The notes beneath the pieces are model-generated. The model worked only from the letters and a program-made list of their open reading frames with translations, had not been told where the DNA came from and did no database searches. The position numbers were made by a program, and so were the translations under genes. Shown here one piece after another: positions 1 through 14,500 of a DNA stretch of 64,000 bases. Location: assembly GCA_032164295.1 (NCBI GenBank), contig JAJHTX010000006.1:806001-870000 (forward strand), written 5' to 3'. Within the stretch, counting starts at the first letter, position 1; each line of letters begins with the position of its first letter. Source of the DNA: Inonotus obliquus (Eukaryota > Basidiomycota > Agaricomycetes > Hymenochaetales > Hymenochaetaceae).

Positions 1-1540
1 CCATCCGTAAGGCTAACCCAAAAGAAAGAGAGAAAAGCATTGAATATTAGAGCATATCTATTAAAATTGAAGAGGAATACTGACAAGCCTCGGTCTGTCA
101 ACGCCATCGCAATTTCTGCTTGGTTCAACCTGGCACCTCTACCTTCAGCGAGAAGTATTCTATCTTCAACGGTGATCTTGCGGAGGTATTTCGTGAGGCG
201 ATGTCGTTGCAGGCTTAAGATACCCCAAGAAGAAATGCCGACGGTGCTGAGTAACGATGAAGAAAAGAGTGTCAAATCAATGCAAAGAAGTGCACCAGGT
301 CAATGTAAAGCGAAACGAACGTACTCGCATAACAAACCAACATCGGCGCTATCGAGTTTTCTCAACTCTATTTCCTCAACTGCATTATCCTTAAAACTAT
401 CCATAGACTTCGCTAAGAAATAAGCTCCACGTTGGCGTTCACGTCGTTTGGCCTCAATTCTTTCCCGTTGAGAAGGGAGTACGCAGGTTGAAGGAAGCAT
501 TCCCGGTACATAGAGCACGATCAACGGGATGATCTCTTCGATGACGAGAACAATCAGTAGGAAGGGAACGAGTCTATACAGGACATAGGACAAGGAAGGG
601 ATGAGTACAGATAACCCGTGTAAGGCAGACAGACACTCACTTGACTAGATCCGAATTGTTCGTCAGGATGAATCGGTGCTCCCTCCACTGTAAAACGGGC
701 CCTCCGCTTCTCACTCTCTGCTGTATCCTCCACACTTCTTTCTTGTTAACGTAGATGTATTTCAAACCAGCCACGTAGAATTTCTGCAAGGCAAAACCTC
801 AATCATTCTACCAAATCGAAAGAGACCAACAAAAACACGCACAAACAATTCCTTCGCCTGATGAATCAACCTCATAAATTTACCTGCATCGGGTGGTGGA
901 GGTTTCAAAATCCCATGTCGAGCCGCGTCATCGATGTCTTTCTTAGCAATATCAACTGCACGTTTTCCCTCCACCTCTTTCAGAACCGATTCTTCCTTCG
1001 AGGGAGCGACGAGAGGAGGAGGTTTCGATGGATGGGGTTTGATATCTGAGGTCGATTGGGTTCGTGTAATTTGTGGTTGTGTCACCGCTGAAGCGTCGAC
1101 TTTCGTGGAAACGACAGTGCCACCAGAGGACTTCGTAGGCCCAGGTCGAAGCTCGACTTTCACTTTCGCTTTCTTCCCTGTTGCTGATGGTGGAGGAGGA
1201 GGTTCTGTCGCTTTTCTGGAGCTAGTTGTGGTCTGAGGGACATTTGTAGATAGCGTTCGTGCGAGATGGAGGGATGTAAGGACGGTGGGATTTGTAACGT
1301 TATAACTGCCTCTGTGGCATCGTAGACTTCTTGAAGAACCGGAAGTACTTGAAACGAGAGCTCTAGTTTCAAAGTGACGATGTTGGCTGTAAGAAACTTG
1401 ACGAGCAGCTGTCGACCTTCATAACATTCAGAAAACGAGATTAGTTACCCTACACAAACTTTTTTCTGCTCATGGGATAGTATACCATACCTTTCAAGAA
1501 CCCGACAGCTAGCACTTGCTAGAAAACGCGCTTGGCTCAT
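1..1540 (-). CDS. LETM1-domain mitochondrial protein (3' end outside window)
   Basis: Proposed exons on the minus strand: 1540-1491, 1416-843, 783-641, 573-325, 246-85 and 12-1 (continuing off the window). All junctions keep one frame. The N-terminus (MSQARFLASASCRVLER) is basic and serine-rich, like a mitochondrial presequence. A proline/serine/lysine-rich linker follows. The LETM1 core then runs from about residue 205 (KFYVAGLKYIYVNKKEV), through the membrane segment beginning LVPFLLIVLVIEE, to the characteristic MLPST motif and the helical region ending ALTDRGFLTDG. LETM1/Mdm38 proteins sit in the inner mitochondrial membrane, where they support potassium/proton exchange and ribosome binding. 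The matrix part here is shorter than in human LETM1, so it may be a paralogue rather than the exchanger itself. Family call is firm; subfamily is uncertain. Confidence 0.85.
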
Positions 1541-1812
1541 AAACCCAACTCCAGTCCTGCAGTGGTTTCTCCCCTGCTATGGGTCCTCGGAATGTACGAC
1601 GCACGCTCTGTCTATAAGATGTTAACTCTAAGATATGAAAGGAAGGAGATGAGAGGCTGACAATGGCATCGTGCCGACTTCACGCGTCATTCCTGAAAAC
1701 AGTAGCTTACGTACACAGAATCAAAAATACGTTTCGTTTTCTTTTTGGATAATTTGGATTTATGTCAGCATCTACCAAATTTCCAGGTAATGAAGAACGA
1801 CAGTAAAGCGCC

Positions 1813-2436
1813 CTATTTCATACTCGTACATTCTCCCATAAATAAATACTCAGATTCGCCTGCTTCTTTCATCATCCTGATCGATTCCTCCCATCGAGGT
1901 AAATTAAGGCTGGGACAAGGTGTTATTAAAATTGCTCGAATAATTATCGTCGGGTCGATTATCGGTGCTTCAATGAAAGGCGGTATCGTTGGAATAGGTA
2001 GACGTCCCTGTGAGTTTGATTAGTTATGAGATTACCAGAAAACGGGACTCTTTTTTGAATTGAATGTTATCTCGCCTTGACGTGTTCCAAATAACCAAGA
2101 ACTGTTATGACCGTCTTGAATTCGCGGAGATTGGGTGAAGCTATGAATGAGTCGAGGAGTAACGAAGTATCGACTAGACATGCGTGCGTTACGCCGTCGT
2201 GGACTAAGAGAGTTTGTGTCTCGAAGTCATATGCCAACGATCTGGAAAGAAAACATGCCAATAAGTGGATGCTTATCTAAGGCATAGGCATAGGCATAGG
2301 CATAGGCATAAGCATAAGAGAGTATCTGGTGGCTTACTTACACTCCAGAGATTCTTAGCTTTTCATTCGAGAGAGATGCGCTCAGGGAAGAGATTGAGAT
2401 GGGTCTTGCTGATACAGGATTGTTCGGATTTGCCAT
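1813..2436 (-). CDS. TEN1-like CST telomere complex subunit (OB fold)
   Basis: Three exons, 2436-2342, 2241-2082 and 2007-1813, give 149 residues. The first intron has a clean gtaagt donor. The second needs either a weak gtcaag donor after CAC or a GC donor two codons later; both keep the frame. The order of segments resembles TEN1: a short lead ending RISG, a strand pair (SLAYDFETQTLLVHDG), the CLVDTSLLL strand, and a VLGYLEH strand that matches the VLGEL region of animal TEN1. A helical tail ends the protein. TEN1 partners STN1 at telomere ends and in lagging-strand fill-in. The similarity is by pattern only, because the family is very divergent. It lies 272 bases from the LETM1-type gene in the same orientation. 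Confidence 0.55.
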
Positions 2437-5400
2437 CTGGATTTTGGACTTGGACGATTTTGGAATAGAATCTACCGTCAGTTACAGTAGCCAAGAGCTG
2501 CCATATTTATGCGTAGGTTCGTGTCCGGAGCGTTCGGGTGTAAGCCATGAGGACGACGAGGAGCTTGTTACAATGTGTTCGGTGGAAAAGATTGAGAATC
2601 GAAATTTCGAATCGAATCAACAGGCAAAAACACGTGACGGCAAGGCATCAAAGTTGCAAAATGCAATTTCAAAAATTCGCCCACACACCTTCAACTGCCG
2701 AGAGGACTCTACCTTCTAGCTCAGAGTTTTGTCTCATTCTCGTACAAAGCCGCTACATGTTTCGCGCCTGAACTGCGGCTACTTATGCAACCACAGGTGG
2801 AATTACCTTCGAACTAGTACTAGTCTTTCTCGTCATCACAAGCATGGCACATTCATGAAGCCCGTTCAAGTGATCCCGATTCCCAAGTCGATACTAGTAC
2901 TATTCCCTCCTCACTTCGGAACCCAACGAGTTGACTCAGCGTGTCCAGACTCCAGAGTCCCGACTCTAACACTATTTCCCTCATCGGTATAATTATTATT
3001 ACTCATACAGCTCTTCCCGACGAAAGGCTCCAAAGCATGCATGCATGCATATGCTGGGTATCCTCCTTATTACTGACACTAGCTACTAATCCAACAAACC
3101 AACAATCTAACTTTCTGAATTGGGTTGTATTCCGTGATTCAATGCATGATGCCTGACGCCTGACTCGTTACTGGCTAGCAAGGATTCGCTCAGCATGATT
3201 CGTGTTGCAGCTGCACTGGTTTTTTTACTACAATGCGTGACTTTGGACTTTTGATCGAATCTACTCGTAAGATCGAGATGTAGAGGAAACAGGCATAGGT
3301 AGGACGGCTTCAGGCTTCAGGCTTCAACACGAGAAAGGTACAGTAGGTTGCCGCCGTGCCGGATCTACATTATGCATATGTTGAGAATTTATTATTACTA
3401 CTGTTTGATTGCTTGACTGCTTGTGCCAGCAGCCACAGTGCTAGATGCCAGTGATTCCTGCCCTACCAACGGCCCGGGTCTCCTATGACGTTTCAGAAGA
3501 AAATACGAGACGACGATCAATCATGGCTAGCAATGGCATAGACCTAATCAATATTGCTCTCAGAGTCATTAGTCGAAGCCGGAGGTTCTGGTATAAGTAA
3601 GTGGTATTGTAAGTGGTAAGGTGTTCTCGTCCTTGACTTCTGATCTATTTACTCACAAGTTCACTTTTCTGGGAGTATCGGCGATCAGAGAACTAGTGCT
3701 ATCATTCGAATCAAAGCAGTGAGTTGAACTTCGGATGAAGGCTTTTATCCTCTACGATTGTAAATACCGTAAAGACAACAGTACTATTGAAGTAAGTTTT
3801 TCATCAAAGCGTTACCATTTCGTTCCGGATAAACTATGGCAACTGGTACTATCGGGATAACCTTCATCCATCCTGATTGATTGGTACGCTACCGTCTGCC
3901 GTCTACCGTTTTCCCAGCCTGAAACCCGAGTAAGCTTCGATAATCGCAAATTCATGACTTCGCAACTTCCTGAATTCGTGAATGAACTTCGTTGGATCAT
4001 CGTTCCCCCATCGAGACCAATTCCGTTTCAAGGGGATTCAGATTCACAGACCGGTGTTCTGGATTCAAGTTGTATTCTCAGTATCTTAGTATCCCGCTAT
4101 CCCACCCAGTACAAGCTTCCCGAGATTTGCCAGTGAGACGAGATGGTAGACCTTGGGAATGATATTACTTTGGTCTAGTAATATTAATACTTCTCTGGCG
4201 TCTGGATTTGTCTCCGGCGGCGAGGGTATTATTCTTTGCTGCCGCTTATCCCTTCGGCACGTATTATGTAGTGCCGACGGCAGACGCAGACGCAGAGGAT
4301 ACAGAATAGGAAAGTGGAAAAGCAGGAAGGGAAGGGAGGGAAGGGGGAGAGGATTAAGATTTCTTCAAATTGGGTGCTAGAGCGAAAATGGAAAGGAGAA
4401 ACGCTGGCTCAACTTGGTATGCAGTTATACATAAGCGCAAACGCCCTAGGCCTCTCGTCAAAGTCAAAGCAGAAGGTAGAAGGTCGCGGGCGGCTTGGTA
4501 GGGTAGGCCGTGGCCGTGAGTGATGGATTCGAAAGACGCGGGAGATTCCGATTCCGATACCGGGGCGTCTCAGGTCTGCATGCATCAAGTATTCAGAGCC
4601 TAAAACTGGTACTAGTCTGAGCTGCACCATTCTTCACGAGCGTCGAGCGTCGAGCAAGTTTTCTGATGGGAATGAGAAGAGAAGAGAAGAGGGAAGTATG
4701 AATTCCCGAGTTTCTTCCGTACATCCATTCGTAGATGTTTCATCTTTATCCACGAGTACTGAGGGAGAAGATCAAGTCTCCAAGACTAAGACAAGTTTGC
4801 AGTTTGCAGTCTGCAGTCTGCGTTTAGAACACAGATTGCTCTCCACAGAATGATGTTCTGAGCTGGGAGGGAGAACATTTATGGTATTAGCATATGATAT
4901 CATGTAAGTCACGTTCCTGCTTACAACCGGTGGTGATTAACCCGGAGGACGTGGTGATTGGATTGACCCTTTTGTTCTCACGTGGTGAAGATCTTATGCC
5001 GTCATCTCACCTCAGGTCCTCCTTATATTTTTGCATACGGAACGACGAAACGAGCTGAGGTTACTCCTCACCCAGTATCCTTGCAACGAGAGACTCTAGC
5101 GACGGAGATGTTCATGTGAGCTGATCTTATTACAAGTGCGGGGATATACTGAGTTCACTTTCGTCGACGTGATCATCCCACCTAACCCAGCCTTAATACT
5201 GGTCCATGTGCAAAAGAAGCGCGTATACACACCCACTTTTGGTCTTCTTTTCTTCTTCGCTTGAAATATCAATTAATATACATATACGTATATGCCCTCC
5301 TTCCGATTCGGCGTGCGAGTCTTCCGCGTCTAAGAAGTAATACTATACTTGAAGAGGTCTCCCTTCACCCCCCCCCGGTCTGTCTCTGTCTCTGTCCTTC

Positions 5401-5539
5401 ATCCACGTTCGTGTCTCTTGCGTCCTGGGTATCGAACTTCAAGGTTTTCAACACAAGAGTTGGAACGGACCAGTGGCAGATAGACGGTCAGCGCACGAAG
5501 GGACGTGGGCCTTGGCGCTGAAGGGACCTGAGTGTAAAC
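2437..5539. other. 3.1-kb spacer without a recognisable gene
   Basis: Only short open frames occur, none with a recognisable domain or convincing exon chain. It contains a GCATAG hexamer run (about 2281-2317), several ACTAGTAC-type palindromes (for example 2811-2822), a GCATGCATGCAT run near 3034, and a pyrimidine-rich stretch around 5365-5400. That stretch lies about 150 bases before the next start codon and is typical of basidiomycete promoters. It separates the divergent TEN1-like and DUF3712 genes. Confidence 0.6.
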
Positions 5540-8500
5540 ATGTCCCACCAGATGGAACAGGTCGAGCATTCGAGAGTTAGCAGTGGCATATTGTATGATG
5601 AAGCTTTTGCACCTTTAGCAGGTAAGTTTATCAATTTATTCGTCTTTTATTCTTGTCTGGGTGGTGGGTGGCACAATGCGATATATGTGTGGGTGCGGGG
5701 GTTGAGGTTGAGGTCGAGCCACCTCTCTGGATCTTGGCCCATGATCGACGCATCGCGTAGTGCGTACGGCTAGGATCTACCCCGCACGAACCCTGATGAG
5801 CTCCTCCTTATTTCCCCGCGTTTTCTTGGATGCTTTCCATCGGCCATAGGTACCGTCCCCACATTTCATGCTACTAACCCTTCTCGTATAATCTCATACA
5901 CTTCCGGTTAATTTCCCTTGAAAAAATCGTGAAAGAGAGTCTTTGTCATGGTACTGACTGACATGTGTTTTTATCTCACCTCGGTTATTCCACCGTTATC
6001 TCCGTTCCTTATTTGGCAATGATGCTGCTGTACGGACACGCTTTCAGCGCATCCTGCTCCTCCAGGGCTTGCTGAAGAAGAGACATGGCAGTCGGATACT
6101 CGGTTTCAAGAAGGTCCTTTTGGAGACGAACACGCCGTACGGGAGCATGCTGGTGCAGAACCAGGAACAGAGGGAACGGCCACTGCAGCCGCCGCCGCAA
6201 CTGGAGCTGCATCGAACTTGAAGAAAGATCCAAATCAGCGCGTACCGTTTTACAAGAAAAAGGGATGGTGGAAGACGCGAAGGTGGCTGATCACTTGGGC
6301 CGTCCTCGCGGCGCTTGATATTGCGCTACTGTTCATTGTTCTCTTCCCTGTCATTCGGGCGATTGCGCAGTTGGTTGTGAATCGATCCGTCCTCAATGTT
6401 GATACGGCCGCGATCACGAATCCGGGGAACACTTCGTGAGTCATTTTCCTTGTTTCGGGATTCACCTTCTGAAGGTCCTGGATTAGCTTCAATCTGGCGA
6501 TGCAAGGAATAGTGAGTTTCTCTTCTGTCTCGTCGGATAACGGATGCGAAATTGAGTGTTTCTAGGTTACGCACACGGGTATCTTCAGCGCAAAGATATC
6601 GTTCACGCGTCCGATAAATGCAAGCCTTCCCTGTATCTCCCGTTTTGCTACTGTATTGATAGCATACACAGGTTACCTGGCTTGTGAACAACACCGAAAT
6701 CGAGCTAGGCACGATATCCTTGGACCCTATATTCGCGAGAAACAAGCGAGCAACGATCGACCAAAGCACGACGTTCAATATTGCAGACGAGGCTGTGTTT
6801 GGGCGGTTCACCGAGACGATGATCACGCAACCGAATTTCACATGGCGCCTTCATAGCACAGATCTACGAGTAAACGCTCTCAAGTTCCCTGTTGCAAAGG
6901 GGATTAATTTCGACAAGCGAATAACCCTGCCTGGTATAAACAACTTTGACGGGAATGTGGTGTTGAAAGATTTCCAGCTACCGAGTGATGCAGAAGGCGG
7001 GGGGATCAACTTTGCGGCTGCCACTGAGTTGAACAACACGAGGTGCGTTTTGATTCGGTTGTGAGGGTAAATCCAGTCCTGAAAGGAAGGGACCAGTCCG
7101 TTCAAAGTGGATCTGGGTACTGTGGTGTTCGACCTTGTCTACAACAACACTTTCCTCGGGTCCGGAACAGGTATAAACACGGCAATTGTCAGTACAGGTT
7201 TCCTTTCACTAATGAAGATTTCTCTACTAACTTACCACAGCAACCGGGTCCGGTAGATATTACCCTCGATGGCGTCCTTGTGAGACAGAGCACATCAGAC
7301 GACCTCGCATCTGTATCGAGTCTTTTCACTGCATACCTTAATGGAGAGAGTTCGCCGGTCGTTGCAATAGGACGATCAGCGGCGCAGTCAGATGGAACAG
7401 TCATCTCGTGGTTAAGCGATGGAATCAAGGCGTTGCGCCTGAACGTGCCGTTCAAGAATCCAGCTCAGGACGGACCGCTAGGACCAATCAAGAGCATTAG
7501 TATCGGAGATATGGCGCTTGAATTTTCAGAGGATAACCCGTGGGCGCCAATGGCAAAAACTAGATCAGTACAGGCCTTCATGCGTATGTCCAACAGTGAT
7601 CTCTATCTTGTTCTTCTCGCTGAGCTTTGTCCGCAGAGTTGCCTTTCGGATTCGGCCTTTCGATAGGGGAGATAATGAACAGCTTCAATATCTCGCAGAA
7701 CGGAAGTTCGATTGCAGGTCTGACAACACCGCCGGGATCAGCCACTTCAGACATCAGGGTAATCAACTCGACCGATACCCAGGGAACGATCAATCTTGCA
7801 ATAGACGATGTAGCTCTGTCCATCCCCGAAGAACAGCGCAGCCTGTTCTCGCAATTCAGTCAGTAATTTTTTCAGTGTTGATGGAGAAAAAGAAAGAAAG
7901 GCTTATGTGACATAAATAGACACCGATTTGACTCTCCTCACGTGAGTGCGTCACGTCGTGTTTTTCGTCACACTTTTGACCGTGCCTGCCAAACTGATTT
8001 AGCCAATCCACCTTCCAACTCGTTGGTCGTGCCGCTGCTGTTGCGAATCTGAGCATTGGACAGGTCACTCTTGATCCGATCAAGTTTAACGTTACAAGTG
8101 GCTTGAATGGATTACGGGGCCTTCAAGGTGACACGACTATCACTGGAGTCGATGTCCTTGGTGGAACGACGGATGGAATTACATTGGCTATCGATGTGAC
8201 GATTTTCAATCCGTCAAACTTGAACCTGAGTACGGGAGACTTGAGTAAGTCGCCCAGCCGTACTGGTACTTGGCTGAAAGAATGCTGATGGTGTGACGTA
8301 GACTTGCAATTGTTCAGAGATGGAGCATTGCTTGGGACGACGCTTCTGCCGAACCTGACACTTCAGATGGGAAACAATGCACTTCACTCTCGGGCGAACT
8401 TCCAGGTACTCATAGCGCGGTTGCAACTTCTAAAGTAGTATCATGCTAATTCGCGCTAGGCCAATAATAGCCCACAGGGTTTGCAGACGCTGAATGAGTT

Positions 8501-11500
8501 CGTCGGTGGACAAAGTAAATCTGACTTTCATTTAATCATTCATACAGGCGGGCCTTGTCTGACTGTTTATTTTTCACTTTTAGACGTCAGCTTGGACATC
8601 GGCGGATACGATGGAAGCACGAAAGTCACCTCACTGGCGAAGGCGTTTGGAGCTCTTTCTATTGGCACGACTCTCCCAGGCCTGCAGTCCAATCTACTTT
8701 CGTCGACTTCTCTCCAGAGTTCGTTCATCTTTCGTTCTCTTGTCCAGGGTGCTGATCTCATCTCCTTGTCTTCTCCAATTAGTTCTTCAATCTACTGGCT
8801 GGGTAAATAATTCAGCGCACGTCACCGTCGACCTCGTCAATCCGTTCAGTGCAGGCCTGCGAATTACACAAATAAAGTCCTCTGTTAGCTCACATGGTAT
8901 TCCGCTTGGTACGATCAACCAAGGCGTAGAGTTCCCTGCGGATGGAAAGCAAACAACGTCGAGTCCTGCGATTAACCTTGATATGAACCTCGATCCGTCG
9001 TCTATCTTTTCGTTGACCCGAAAGTTAGCAGTTCTGGCCGGACTTGAAACGGACCAGCTGGACGGAATCGTGGCGCTAGGTGGTTATAGCTACATTGCAA
9101 CCAATGACGAAGACGACCCTGCGAATGCTTCAAAGCGTGTGTTGGATGTTAGACGCGAAGGAAACGATAAGCGGGATACGAATATGTTTACGAACTTTAA
9201 CTTGCCGGACTTTATTAGAACGGCATTCAAGGAGTTGGAAGCGGATGTGCAACTCACTTCCGCTTTGAACATTGGTGAGTTATGGCTATTTGAGGAGATC
9301 AATGCAGGAAGTGACACTTTGATAGGTGACTATAGTACAACGCTGGAGTATACTCAAAGAGCTATTCCGGTTATCACCGATGATACCCTGAACATGTTGC
9401 TCCCGTTCCTTGCTCAGCCGATAGTACAGAAGATTGTGGACGGGTCTCTCCTTGGGTTCGCACTACGTTCGTTTGGGAAATTCGTGACCCTGGCGCTGAT
9501 AATTTTGTAGGATCTCGACTGTCACTATCACGAATCCTCAGCAGACGTCTTTTGGTATGCGAATTTGAAGTTCTCCTAAGTTTTTACTTATACAGTCTCC
9601 AGGAACGCGGCTTAGCGGGAGTATAACGAGTGCTGGACCATGTGCGTTGTCTATATTCACCTTTATCCTGGGAAGAGTCTGATGTTTTTCCTAGTTGATG
9701 CGAGAATTGCCTTCGGCAATGGATTAACCATTAACTGGTCAGGAAAGCCTCTGGGCACAATAAGGATGCCGGACGTCAATCTGGCAGCAGACGAGGGTGC
9801 ACAACTTGACCTATCGGCGGACTTCTCCGTCGCGGATATTGATCACTTGACTGAGTTTACGAAGATGTTGTTGACAGAGGAGTCCTTCCAATGGGATATT
9901 GCGGGAGAAAATCTCACAATTTCGGCGCTTGGTGAGTCATCGTTTGGAACCTGCTTTGGTTGGGAAAAGCTCAGTTCGTGATTTCTAATGTGAAGGGATT
10001 GATGTACCTGGAATTAACTTGGTGCCGAAGTCTGTGACATTGCTTGGTATGAATGGGCTTCGAAATGGGGTAACCATCAACTCTTTTGACCTGCCGTCGA
10101 ACGACGAGGCTGGTGGCATTCATTTGACTCTTGACACTACCGTCAATAATGTGAGTTCAATTTTTTGTTATAATAGACTGTTGCTAACGCGCGATATATA
10201 GCCTTCGCAAGTTGGCATTGAACTCAGCTCCATCGGGTTTCAGAACTTCTTCCAGTCATCATACATCGGTCCTGTGGCTTCGGCGGGCGGGTTCACCCTT
10301 GCTCCGCAGTCCTCCGTCAATCTACCGCTCGTTGGGCGTCTCGTGCCCCAGAACGATTCGACCGGCCTAGCGGATGTATCCACCATGTTTAACCGATTCA
10401 TCCTTGGCCAGGATAGTACAGTGAGGGTTGTTGGAGATACTGCCGGTCCGAGCGATGTGACATGGTTAAATGAAGGAATCAAGAGTTTGCAGGTCGAAAC
10501 GGAGCTTCCTAACCAAGGACAACTCGACGTAATAACTGCAATCACGATCAACCAGATGGAGCTGCTATTTACGCAGGATACCGCGTTTGATCCCCCGTCG
10601 AGTAGTAATGACACGACTGCCGCGTTCGACTTGCCGTTCGATTTCCCAGTTGATATCACCTCGGTTGAACAGAATATTACAACGGGTTTCCAGGGGCAGT
10701 CATTTGCAGAACTCATAATCCCGAAGGGCCCCGTTATGACTGACGTTGATGCGCGCATTATTCATCTAAACTTCAGTAACATACCTTTCGCGGTGTTCGG
10801 GGATATGCACGATGTGTTCGAGCAGTTCCTCGCTGCAACGACGACGAGCGCAAATCAAACTCTTACCCTTCAAGGTACTGTGAATACAGATGCGCAAACG
10901 GCAATTGGGATGTTGTCGTTGAACGGTATTCAGTTCAATGTTCTGTCGTCGATCGCTGGGCTCCAGAGCTTGAATACGAGACCTGCTATTGTTTCAAACT
11001 TGGACGTTAATCACGGATTCCCTGATTTCTTACTCATTAGAGTGTTGACTGAGTTGTTTAACCCAAGGTACGTGGTATATTTAAGTGGGTTGTGCTCTAT
11101 TGAATCTCTTCGCAGTAACTTGACGATTGGTACCGGTGACGTGAGCTTTGGACTTCAATTCCAGTGAGTACTCTTCGTTCTTTTCGTGAAATAGTCGCTG
11201 AACTTTCCTCCAGGGACACAGACATCGGGAATGCTCTTATCGTGAGTATTCCTACCTTCTTAACCCAGTGATCCTTGCTGAAACTCGCTCAGAACGACAT
11301 GATCATCGTTCCTGGAAGTTCAAATTACTCGACAGGTTCGTCTCTTACAAGATCAGTAACGATGTTTTGCTTATGGTTTGCTTATGGTTTGCTCTAGACG
11401 TCCACTATCAACCACAAGGCGCGGCAGTCCCGATCGGACAGCAGTTGCTTGAAAACTTCCTTCAAGGAATCGATTCCGACACGTCTATTGTCGGGTCTAC

Positions 11501-14500
11501 AGACTCAACTCCAATCGAATCTCTACAGCTTGCTCTATCGGAGATAACGCTCAGTCCTGTTACGATTCCTGCGTTACATCAGAACCTGATCACCAGCGCG
11601 TCTCTAACGTTCCCGACCGATATTGTTCAAACTGGCATTGCGTCTACGACCTTCACGTTATCCAACCCGTTTACGGCTAGTATCAATATTCTGCGCGTTA
11701 CTGCAAGAGCGACGTTTGGCGATATTTTCTTGGGATTGATTGATAATGCAGAATCGTCGTTACATGCGGATGGGCATAGCAACGTCACCTCGGAAGCGCT
11801 GCCATTCAACTTCAACTTGAATCCTGTCGATATCATCAACCTACTGTTGCTACGATCGCAACAGACGAGCGTTGATCTTGGTCCGTTGCCTGATCTCTTC
11901 CAGATTGTCCTGGATAATCCAGATGCGACCACGAATGTTCGTATATGTACTTGCCTTTCGGATGCTTGCTCATTCGTTGCCTTACAGATTACGACGTCCG
12001 TCGATACTAATGGAACGGATTGTAATAGGTACGTATTTGAATCTGTCAACCATGAAGACAGGTACTTATCAGACTTCGGACTCCAGTGGGAACCAGTTCG
12101 ATGTCAATGATGCTGTCATCAATGCGCTGAATGGCATGGATATCAGCCTTGCAATAGATAGCTCTAATACGCTCGACGATTGTAAGTGTCGTGCCGTTTC
12201 GCAACAATGATGACTGATTGATCATGCGTATTCCATAGTCGCGACTGATCTCTCATTCAATCAATCGAACGTTCCGGCCCAAGTAAGCATATCTTATCGT
12301 TCAAGTCCGGACAGAGAGTTTACTCTAGCGCAGTTGGACGATACTGTGTTGTTCCTCATCGGAGCGGTTGCGTCGCCAATTGTACAAGCCCTTGTAGATC
12401 AAGCCAACTTATCCTTTGATCAGGCGAATATCACGTATGATGATAATATCGAGTTTATTCTATGCCTCGCTCTGACTGATTTTCTCGCTCCAGAAATCTC
12501 TCGAACGACGGGTTTGACTTGGCTCTTCAAGGTTCGTTGACTGGCACGGGCCCTCTCGATGCGGAAATCGCTTTCGTGGAACCGGTTATGTGAGTGATTT
12601 ATGTGATAATTGGAAATAAAGGATTCTTACGACGAGGATGGGTAGCGTAACCTGGCAGGGTCAAGATATTGCCACGATTTCCCTTCCTCCCGGTAAGTCG
12701 AATATATAGGCATCATTTACTCGAGCCAACCTAATGGTAATTATAGTCTGTGCTGGGGCGAATGAGGGAGTTCCTGATTATATGACGACCGGACGTTTAA
12801 CTATCACTGATCAGGACGCGTAAGCAATCGACTTGTTTTTCGTTGTTTCAGTCGCGTTGAGGCTTATTCGCATTATTGCAGGTTTACGGACTTTGCGACT
12901 TTCTTGCTTCATAACCCGTCTTTCACGTGGACCATTTCGACGAGTAGCCTTCGTGTGACTGCACTTGGTACCATCTTCGACGGAGTACATCTGTCAAAGG
13001 ATGTTACGTTACAGGCATTCAACAACCTTCCTGGCGTTACTATCAGTAACTTCCAGCTACCAAGTGATGATCCTGCCGGTGGTATACATATTGAGACTGA
13101 TTCGACTATCCCATCTCCATCCCGTGAGTTAGTATTATATTTTCCAAAGAACTTGACTAATGCGTGCTTGAAGAACTGGGTATCGACTTGGGCACTGTGA
13201 CGTTCAACGCATTCTTCCAGGACGTTTTGGTTGGTCCTTTGAGCGGAGATAATCTAGTACTATTACCGGAGTCCACGGTTACGGAACACTTAACCGGACG
13301 GATAGTTCCACAGTCTGGCTCGGATCTTGAGACTATTGGGATACTATTCTCGAACTTCTTGGCTGGTGAGAATCAGACGCTGAGTGTCGTTGGAGACTCC
13401 GTACGCCCTACCGGCGCGAATGATGACGTTACATGGCTGAGTACCGCTTTCAAAACTTTGACCTTGTCTGTGATCCTCCCTGGAGAGCAATTTGAGGTGA
13501 GATACCAAGTGACTTGACTATGTTATTGTCAGACTCAAAATATTGCCCGCGGCAGATAATTGAGTCAATCGCCATTCAAGAGCTCGAGGTGGAAATGACG
13601 AGTCAGGACGAAGCGTTCGCTCCACCCACCAGCTCCAAGACGACGCTTGCAACGTATAAGAATCCATTCGGATTTTCCCTTCAAGTCGTCGAATCAGGTG
13701 AAAACATTACTATCACTGACACTGGAGGAACTAGTGTCGCTTCGGTAAGCCTCGCAAATTACCAATGCAAAGTGTTCAATCGGATAAACGTTTATTGTTT
13801 AGCTCAACCTTCCACAAGTTCCAGCGGTTGGAGGAGTGTCTACTGGCAATATTGCTGACCTCACCCTCTCGTTCTCGGGCCAACCGTTGACTTCGATGAA
13901 CAACGGAGCCTTCCAGTCATTCTTTGCCGCTGTGACGGGTACCTCTTCTGTTAATTTCCGTCTAGCAGGCACGGCGAACGTCGTTGCTCGTACATCAATT
14001 GGAGACATCCCTATTTCCGGCATTCCGTTTGACGTCGATTCAAATTTGAGAGGTATAAATTCTTTCGGAGGCTCGGCGTCGCTGAGCAACGTCAGTATTT
14101 CTGGGAGTGGTGGTCAAGGCGGAAACCAGTTTATCGTGTCTCCTCTGACAACTGCGTTGGACAACCCGTCGAATATTTCTCTGGCGACTAATGATATTGC
14201 GCTGCCTGTGACGTTTGAGGGCGTGAGGGTAAGAGGTCCTGTTATTCAACTGGCTGGCCGTGTACTAACGTTTTTGCGAATAAGATTGGACGGGCTGCAA
14301 TTGATGTAAGTCCAGAACTGCATGATATCCTATCCTTGCTCATCTGATGTTATCTGTGTAGACGTTTGATCTCGTTCCGGGAAGAAACAGCATTGCGACA
14401 GAGTTCCACTATCAGCCGGACGACGCGAATGATACCACTGCTCAGGTACGATGCATTACAGCCCTACAGTAAATCTGTGACTAACTATTATGCAGTCCTT

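Noticed and set aside
10240..10758. Minus-strand frame of 172 codons
   Set aside because: It is a shadow of the large exon 10202-11067 of the DUF3712 gene and has no domain of its own.
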